Below, piece by piece: positions 59,501-64,000 of a stretch of 64,000 bases of DNA. A model generated the notes under the pieces. It saw nothing but the letters and a program-made list of their open reading frames with translations, made no database searches and had not been told where the DNA came from. The stretch comes from Anas platyrhynchos (Eukaryota > Chordata > Aves > Anseriformes > Anatidae): contig NC_092617.1 of the NCBI RefSeq assembly GCF_047663525.1, positions 5,747,501-5,811,500 on the forward strand, read 5' to 3'. The stretch's first letter is position 1, and each line of letters starts with the position of its first letter. The position numbers and the translations under genes are program-made.

Positions 59501-62372
59501 AGGATGAAAATACAACCCCATGGAGATCCATCACCACCATAACTCCAATTTAGGATGAAGAACGTCCCCATGGAGGTCCACCACCATCTTAAGTTCTACT
59601 TTTAGGGATGAAGATACATCCAAATGGAGGTCCACCACCATCTTAGGTTCTACTTTTGGGGGTGAAGAACATTGTGATGGAGGTCCACCACCATCTTAGG
59701 TTCTACTTAGGATGAAGATACATCCCCATGGAGGTCCACCACCACCATACCTCCAATTTAGGATGAAAATACATCCAAATGGAGGTCCACCACCACCAAA
59801 ACTCCAATTTAGGATGAAAATACATCCCGATGGAGGTCCACCACCACCATATCTCTAATTTAGGATGAAAATACAACCCCATGGAGATCCACCACCACCA
59901 TAACTCCAACTTAGGATGAAGATACATCCAAATGGAGGTCCACCACCATCTTAGGTTCTACTTTTAGGGATGAAGAACATCCTGATGGAGGTCCACCACC
60001 ACCATAACTCCAACTTAGGATGAAAACACATCCCAATGGAGGTCCACCACCATCTTAGGATGAAGATACATCCAAATGGAGGTCCACCACCACCATATCT
60101 CCAATTTAGGATGAAAATACAACCCCATGGAGATCCACCACCATCTTAGGAAGAAGATACATCCTGATGGAGGTCCACCACCACCATAACTCTTATTTAG
60201 GATGAAGATACATCCCGATGGAGATCCACCACCACCATATCTCTAATTTAGGATGAAGATACATCCAAATGGAGGTCCACCACCATCTTAGGTTCTACTT
60301 AGGATGAAAATACATCCAAATGGAGGTCCACCACCACCATATCTCTAATTTAGGATGAAGATACATCCCGATGGAGGTCTACCACCATCTTAAGTTCTAC
60401 TTTTGGGGGTGAAGAACATCTAAATGGAGGTCCACCACCATCTTAGGGTGAAGATACATCCAAATGGAGGTCCACCACCATCTTAGGTTCTACTTTTGGG
60501 GGTGAAGAACATTGTGATGGAGGTCCACCACCATCTTAGGATGAATATACATCCAAATGGAGGTCCACCACCACCATACCTCCAATTTAGGACGAAAATA
60601 CATCCTGATGGAGGTCCACCACCATCTTAGGATGAAGATACAACCCCACGGAGATCCACCACCACCATACCTCCAACTTAGACCGAAGAACGTCCCCCCT
60701 GGACCTCCTACCTGGGGTGGGAAGAGCCGGTCGGCGCCGGCGTCGGGCTGTGGCCGGGCGAGCTCCTGGCCGTGGTCGCGGCCGGGTGGCGCGGTGGCCT
60801 CGGCCCCGGTGGCCTCGGCGCAGGCGTCGATCTCGTAGTGGACATACTTGCAGGTGTCCATGTGGAAGCAGGTGTTGAGGAAGGAGCAGTCGCCCAAGGA
60901 CTCGTCCGTGTGCTTGTTGATGATCCTCCTGGTGGCCCGCCAGAAGATGACAACCCCCCCCTAAACATTTTGGGTCAAAACATGATGATTTTGGGGGTTT
61001 TCTCACCGAAAGTGGAGCTTGCGGCACGGTCGCTCGGCGCCGGTGGCCTTGACGCACTCCTCCTTGGTGCCGTGGTCGCAAAACTCCTGGACCTGCGCCC
61101 GGCCCCGCGAGCGGAACTTCTCCACGATGGACTGCTCCTTGGCCGTGGTGGTGTTGAGGAGCTCCAGGATCTCCTGGCTCACCTGGAAAAGGGGACGGGG
61201 ACCCCCAAAAGGGGGCGTTGGTGGCATCTCCGGGGGCTTTTTTGGGGTCCTCGAGGGGGTTTTGGGGTCGATGGGGCGTGGCGGGAGCTCAAAGCTTTGG
61301 TTCCTTGAGGTTTTTGGGTGAAAACATCTCAAGAACCTCAACTCTTGATGTTCCTCAAGATTTTTTGGGGTGAAAACATCTGGAGAACCTCAACCCTTGA
61401 TGTTCCTCAAGGTTTTTGGGGTGAAAACATCTCAAGAACCTCAACCCTTGATGTTCCTCAAGATTTTTGGGTTGAACCCAACTCTTTCTTGAGGTTTTTC
61501 TTGGTAGAACCTCAAAAACCTCAACCCTTTTGGGGCCACCAAGATGTCCCTCAAGACTTTTGGGTTAATCCCAACCATTTCTTGAGGTTTTACTTGGTAG
61601 AACCTCAAATATCTCAACCCTTCTGGTGCCACCAAGACGTCCCTCAAGACTTTTGGGTTGAAACCATCTGGAAAACCTCAACCCTTGATGTTCCTCAAGA
61701 CTTTTGGGTTGAACCCAACTCTTTCTTGAGGTTTTTCTTGGTAGAACCTCAAGAACCTCAACCCTTTTGGTGCCACCAAGATGTCCCTCAAGACTTTTGG
61801 GTTGAACCCAACCATTTCTTGAGGTTTTTCTTGGTAGAACCTCAAAAACCTCAACCTTTTAGATGTCCCTCAAGCCTTTTAGGTTTAACCCAACTCTTTT
61901 CTTGACTTTTTCTTGGTAGAACCTCAACCTTTTTGGTGCCACCAACCCCCCCTAGATGCCACCAACCCCCCCAAAAACCTTTTTACCCCCAACCAACCTT
62001 CTTGCTCTGCTGCTCCTTGGTGGACTGCTGGCTGAGCAAACTCTCGATCTCCAAATCCACGTCGGACGCTTGCTTCCGCGACTTTTTGGCCGACTCCTTC
62101 CCACCTTCGGTGGCCGAACCGGGACCACCTGGACCACCGGGACCACCGGGGCCACCGGGGTCCTGCTCTGCTCGCCGTTTCCTCCCGGGCCCGTCGACGT
62201 CGGCGTCCCCGTGCCGTTCGGCGCCGGTCATGGCGGCCAACTTGGAGTGGTCGGCGTAGGTCACCAGGGTGGGCCCTTCGGCCAGCAGCCCCCGCCGCAC
62301 CTCGATCAGCTCCTGGGCGGCGAATTTCTGCAGCAGGCTCTCCACCGTCCGCGGGGCCGCCGGAGCATCAGG
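53461..62372 (-). CDS. METTL3: METTL3, N6-adenosine methyltransferase catalytic subunit (9 exons, first exons outside window)
   Basis: SAM-dependent enzyme that, with METTL14 and WTAP, methylates adenosine to m6A in nuclear mRNA. Nine exons total 1395 nt including the stop (464 residues); human METTL3 has 580, so about the first 105 residues (leader helix) lie beyond 64000. Seen in order: [16 protein letters not shown] block, KRR and KKSRK nuclear signals, two CCCH zinc fingers, catalytic DPPW, the interface loop region, and end GIISKPKNM. All junction phases agree. METTL14 is excluded by DPPW (EPPL there) and the zinc fingers. Confidence 0.95.
53645..53757 (-). CDS. METTL3: METTL3 exon 10
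   Basis: 113 nt, phase 0 in and phase 2 out, acceptor TAG at 53760-53758, donor GTGAGC starting at 53644. Encodes [41 protein letters not shown] and ELFGRPHN line the SAM pocket. The intron to the last exon is only 72 bases. Confidence 0.95.
53828..53829 (-). promoter_or_regulatory. METTL3: GC 5' splice site (GC-AG intron) of METTL3 intron 9
   Basis: Minus strand context GAG|GCGAGT. The frame VAE|VRS fixes the exon end at 53830, and the intron (72 bases) then begins GC. The next GT would shift the frame. Confidence 0.8.
53830..53895 (-). CDS. METTL3: METTL3 exon 9
   Basis: 22 codons, phase 0 both ends, acceptor CAG at 53898-53896. Encodes [20 protein letters not shown] and AE, a segment of the methyltransferase fold that includes the RNA-binding loop side. 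Confidence 0.94.
53920..56000 (-). repeat. METTL3 intron 8 minisatellite, about 25-35-bp units
   Basis: GGGGCCATTTTGGGGTCTTT and TTTTGGGTCCATTTCGGG units, merging into longer blocks (about 550 bases, e.g. near 55005-55350 and 55548-55890) that are nearly identical. G lies on the strand opposite to METTL3 transcription. Confidence 0.87.
56036..56144 (-). CDS. METTL3: METTL3 exon 8
   Basis: 109 nt, phase 2 in and phase 0 out, acceptor AAG at 56147-56145, donor GTAAGG starting at 56035. Encodes [56 protein letters not shown] is the conserved interface loop that holds METTL14 and RNA. Confidence 0.95.
56259..56297 (-). CDS. METTL3: METTL3 exon 7 (39 nt micro-exon)
   Basis: 39 nt, phase 2 on both sides, acceptor CAG at 56300-56298, donor GTGAGT starting at 56258. 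Encodes [12 protein letters not shown] plus split Arg and Gly codons. Too short to see alone; set by phase and by family sequence. Confidence 0.93.
56320..57430 (-). repeat. METTL3 intron 6 minisatellite A, 39-bp unit with TTAATTAA and GGAGCTCC palindromes
   Basis: About 25 copies of GGAGGTTAATTAAAAAAGGA then GCTCCTGGAGGTCTAATTAA. Interrupted every few units by GACCTCCAGGAGGTCAACGA blocks, giving a higher-order period of roughly 190 bases. Confidence 0.9.
57430..58555 (-). repeat. METTL3 intron 6 minisatellite B, about 27-30-bp unit
   Basis: GGAGAACCTCCAAGAGGTCC with AACCAA spacers. It shares GACCTCCAAGAGG-type words with array A and so may derive from it. Confidence 0.87.
58566..58753 (-). 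CDS. METTL3: METTL3 exon 6 (catalytic DPPW)
   Basis: 188 nt, phase 0 in and phase 2 out, acceptor CAG at 58756-58754, donor GTGAGT starting at 58565. Encodes [40 protein letters not shown] and [18 protein letters not shown] is the catalytic motif that positions the target adenine. Confidence 0.97.
58800..60690 (-). repeat. METTL3 intron 5 minisatellite, about 50-bp unit
   Basis: GGAGGTCCACCACCATCTTA with GGTTCTACTTTTGGGGGTG or TCCAATTTAGGATGAAAATA. Two sub-unit types alternate. The first part (58800-59200) has the related GAGGAACGTCCCCATGGAGG form. Confidence 0.9.
60712..60928 (-). CDS. METTL3: METTL3 exon 5 (second CCCH zinc finger)
   Basis: 217 nt, phase 2 in and phase 0 out, acceptor CAG at 60931-60929, donor GTAGGA starting at 60711. 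Encodes [36 protein letters not shown], then an Ala/Glu/Pro-rich linker and ADRLFPPQ. C...C...C...H of the second zinc finger are present. Confidence 0.95.
61007..61182 (-). CDS. METTL3: METTL3 exon 4 (first CCCH zinc finger)
   Basis: 176 nt, phase 0 in and phase 2 out, acceptor CAG at 61185-61183, donor GTGAGA starting at 61006. Encodes [40 protein letters not shown] and [17 protein letters not shown]...C...H is the first zinc finger, which binds RNA. Confidence 0.96.
61300..61930 (-). repeat. METTL3 intron 3 tandem repeat, about 60-bp unit
   Basis: CAACCCTTGATGTTCCTCAA, GACTTTTGGGTTGAACCC and TCTTGAGGTTTTTCTTGGTA recur about ten times in alternating order. Confidence 0.85.
61998..62372 (-). 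CDS. METTL3: METTL3 exon 3
   Basis: 125 codons, phase 0 both ends, acceptor CAG at 62375-62373, donor GTTGGT starting at 61997. Encodes [50 protein letters not shown], a KRRAEQD signal, a [11 protein letters not shown] run, ESAKKSRKQ and [20 protein letters not shown]. The Gly-Pro run replaces a different human segment. The first 160 bases are duplicated 994 bases upstream. Confidence 0.95.
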
Positions 62373-62379
62373 CTGTTTT

Positions 62380-63200
62380 GGGGTGAAATCGGGGGGTTTT
62401 GGGGCTTTTTCTGGATTTTTTTAGATTTTTTTCGATTTTTTTGCATTTTTTTTTGCGTTTTTTTGCATTTTTTTTGCGTTACTGGGGCTTCGTTTGGGCA
62501 TTTTGGGTGGGATTTTGAAGTTACGATGCACTAGGTGGTTGGCGTCTATAAATGGGGGAAATTTGGGGAGATTTGGGGCTTTTTTTGAATTTTTATCTTT
62601 TTTTTTTTACTTTTTGGATTTTTCTGCATTTATTTTTTGAGTTTTTGTGGATTATTGGGGATTGGTTTCAGCATTTTGGGTGGGATTCTGAAGCTACCGT
62701 GCACTAGGTAGTCGGCGTTTATAAGTATGGGAAATTTGGGGGGATTTGGGGCTTTTTTTGAATTTTTATCAATTTTTTTTGGAATTTTGGGGATTTTTTT
62801 GAAATTTTCTTGCATTTTTTGTGCTTTATTTTTGGATTATTGGGGATTTTTGGGGCTTGGTTTGGGGAGTTTGGGTTGATTTTGAGGCTACCGTGCGCTA
62901 CGTGGTTGGCATCCACAGGAGTAAAAAATATGGGGGAAATTGGGGGCTTTTGGGAAATTTTTTTTTTTTTTTTTTTAATTTTTTGAAATTTTTTCATTTT
63001 TTGAAAATTTTGGGAGGATGTTTGGGAGATTTTGGGGAGATTTTGGGGTGTTTTGGGGCTTGGTTTGGGGAGTTTCTCCGTTGACTTTGGGTCTACTGTG
63101 CGCTACGTGGTCGGCGTCTACAAGTAGGGGAAAATTGGGGGATTTGGGGGCTTTTGGGGATTTTTTGGATTATTTGGGATTTTTGGGGGGATTTTTGGGG
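62380..63200 (-). repeat. METTL3 intron 2 tandem repeat, about 175-207-bp unit (first block)
   Basis: Each unit has TTGGGCATTTTGGGTGGG, a GTGGTCGGCGTCTATAA-like core (62533, 62710, 62900, 63107) and T-rich DNA. Units diverge more than in the block after 63370. Confidence 0.87.
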
Positions 63201-63206
63201 ATTTTG

Positions 63207-63366
63207 GCCGTTCGGCGCCGGTCATGGCGGCCAACTTGGAGTGGTCGGCGTAGGTCACCAGGGTGGGCCCTTCGGCCAGCAGCCCCCGCCGCACCTCGAT
63301 CAGCTCCTGGGCGGCGAATTTCTGCAGCAGGCTCTCCACCGTCCGCGGGGCCGCCGGCGCATCAGG
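63207..63366 (-). pseudogene. Duplicate of the METTL3 exon 3 start with acceptor
   Basis: 160 bases match 62213-62372 with one synonymous difference noticed (GCT to GCG in the third codon). The copy keeps the acceptor and upstream intron. On its 3' side it runs into GGCCAAAATCCCC repeat DNA with no donor seen, so it lacks the second half of the exon. Confidence 0.93.
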
Positions 63367-63369
63367 CTG

Positions 63370-64000
63370 TTTTGGGGTGAAATCAGGGAGTTTTGGGGCT
63401 TTTTGGGATTTTTTTCAATTTTTTTCGATTTTTTTTGCATTTTTTAGCATTTTTTTTTGCGTTACTGGGGCTTCGTTTGGGCATTTTGGGTGGGATTTTG
63501 AAGCTACCATGCGCTAGGTGGTCGGTGTCTATAAATATGGGAAATTTGGGGGGATTTGGGGCTTTTTTTGGATTTTTATCGTTTTTTTTTCCAATTTTAT
63601 TTATTTATTTATTTATTTATTAATTTTTTTTGCATTACTGGGGCTTCGTTTGGGCATTTAGGGTGGGATTTTGAAGCTACCATGAGCTAAGTGGTCGGCG
63701 TCTATAAGTATGGGAAATTTGGGGGGATTTGGGGCTTTTTTTGAAATTTTATCAATTTTTTTTTCAATTTTTGGATTTTTTTGCGTTTTTTTTGCTTTTT
63801 TTTTTTGCATTATTGGGGCTTCGTTTGGGCATTTTGGGCAGGATTCTGGGGTTTCCATGCGCTAGGTGGTCGGCGTCTATAAATATGAGAAATTTGAGGA
63901 GATTTGGGGCTTTTTTTGAATTTTTATCAATTTTTTTTCAATTTTTGGATTTTTTTTGCGATTTTTTGGATTATTGGGACTTCGTTTGGGCATTTAGGGT
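63370..64000 (-). repeat. METTL3 intron 2 tandem repeat, 173-bp unit (second block)
   Basis: Cores at 63518, 63691 and 63864 are spaced exactly 173 bases, showing recent tandem amplification. The array continues beyond the window; METTL3 exons 1 and 2 must be further right. Confidence 0.88.

Overview
This is vertebrate nuclear DNA, most likely from a bird. Three orthologous multi-exon genes can be read: CHD8 (minus strand, N-terminal half), TOX4 (plus strand) and METTL3 (minus strand, all but its first exons). The same genes lie together on human 14q11.2. Exons are short and GC-rich, while nearly every intron longer than 300 bases is one or more tandem repeat arrays (minisatellites with units of about 12 to 200 bp), with no recognisable transposon. 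That style fits an avian dot microchromosome. The organism call is an inference from composition and protein similarity recalled from memory, not from a database search.

Layout. 1-28149 (minus): 18 coding exons of CHD8, 3720 nt or 1240 codons, in frame at every junction, from the initiator Met through two chromodomains and the SNF2 ATPase; the C-terminal half lies off the left end. 28150-28518 is 5' UTR made largely of a tandem repeat; a 3.8 kb repeat-filled 5' UTR intron follows, then a CpG island with promoter motifs (32.28-32.96 kb). 32.96-36.62 kb is AT-rich intergenic DNA; the RAB2B gene found here in mammals is not visible. 36.8-53.4 kb (plus): TOX4, nine exons, with an ETS-rich promoter, HMG box and conserved C-terminal Cys motif. 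53.4-62.4 kb (minus): METTL3, nine exons including the stop codon; roughly the first 105 codons lie off the right end. TOX4 and METTL3 converge on overlapping poly(A) signals at 53406-53414.

The most striking feature is that exon edges have been copied into intronic repeat arrays in all three genes. The end of one CHD8 exon plus its 5' splice site is part of a roughly 72-bp minisatellite unit repeated about 40 times. Another CHD8 exon end occurs three times. The TOX4 HMG exon end occurs twice, the start of TOX4 exon 8 three times, and the start of METTL3 exon 3 twice. These copies carry intact splice sites on one side only, so they are candidate decoy or alternative exons.

CHD8 and METTL3 are in frame throughout, each with one probable GC-AG intron. 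In contrast, TOX4 exons 3 and 4 contain three apparent one-base losses in C or G runs, and the stretch after exon 4 (about 45 residues in human TOX4) cannot be found. Consensus or assembly error in GC-rich repeats is the likeliest cause, but real decay cannot be excluded.

Functionally all three are broadly expressed nuclear regulators: CHD8 is an ATP-dependent chromatin remodeller, TOX4 an HMG-box protein of the PNUTS-PP1 complex, and METTL3 the catalytic subunit of the m6A mRNA methyltransferase. Their linkage reflects ancestral synteny; the sequence shows no shared pathway.
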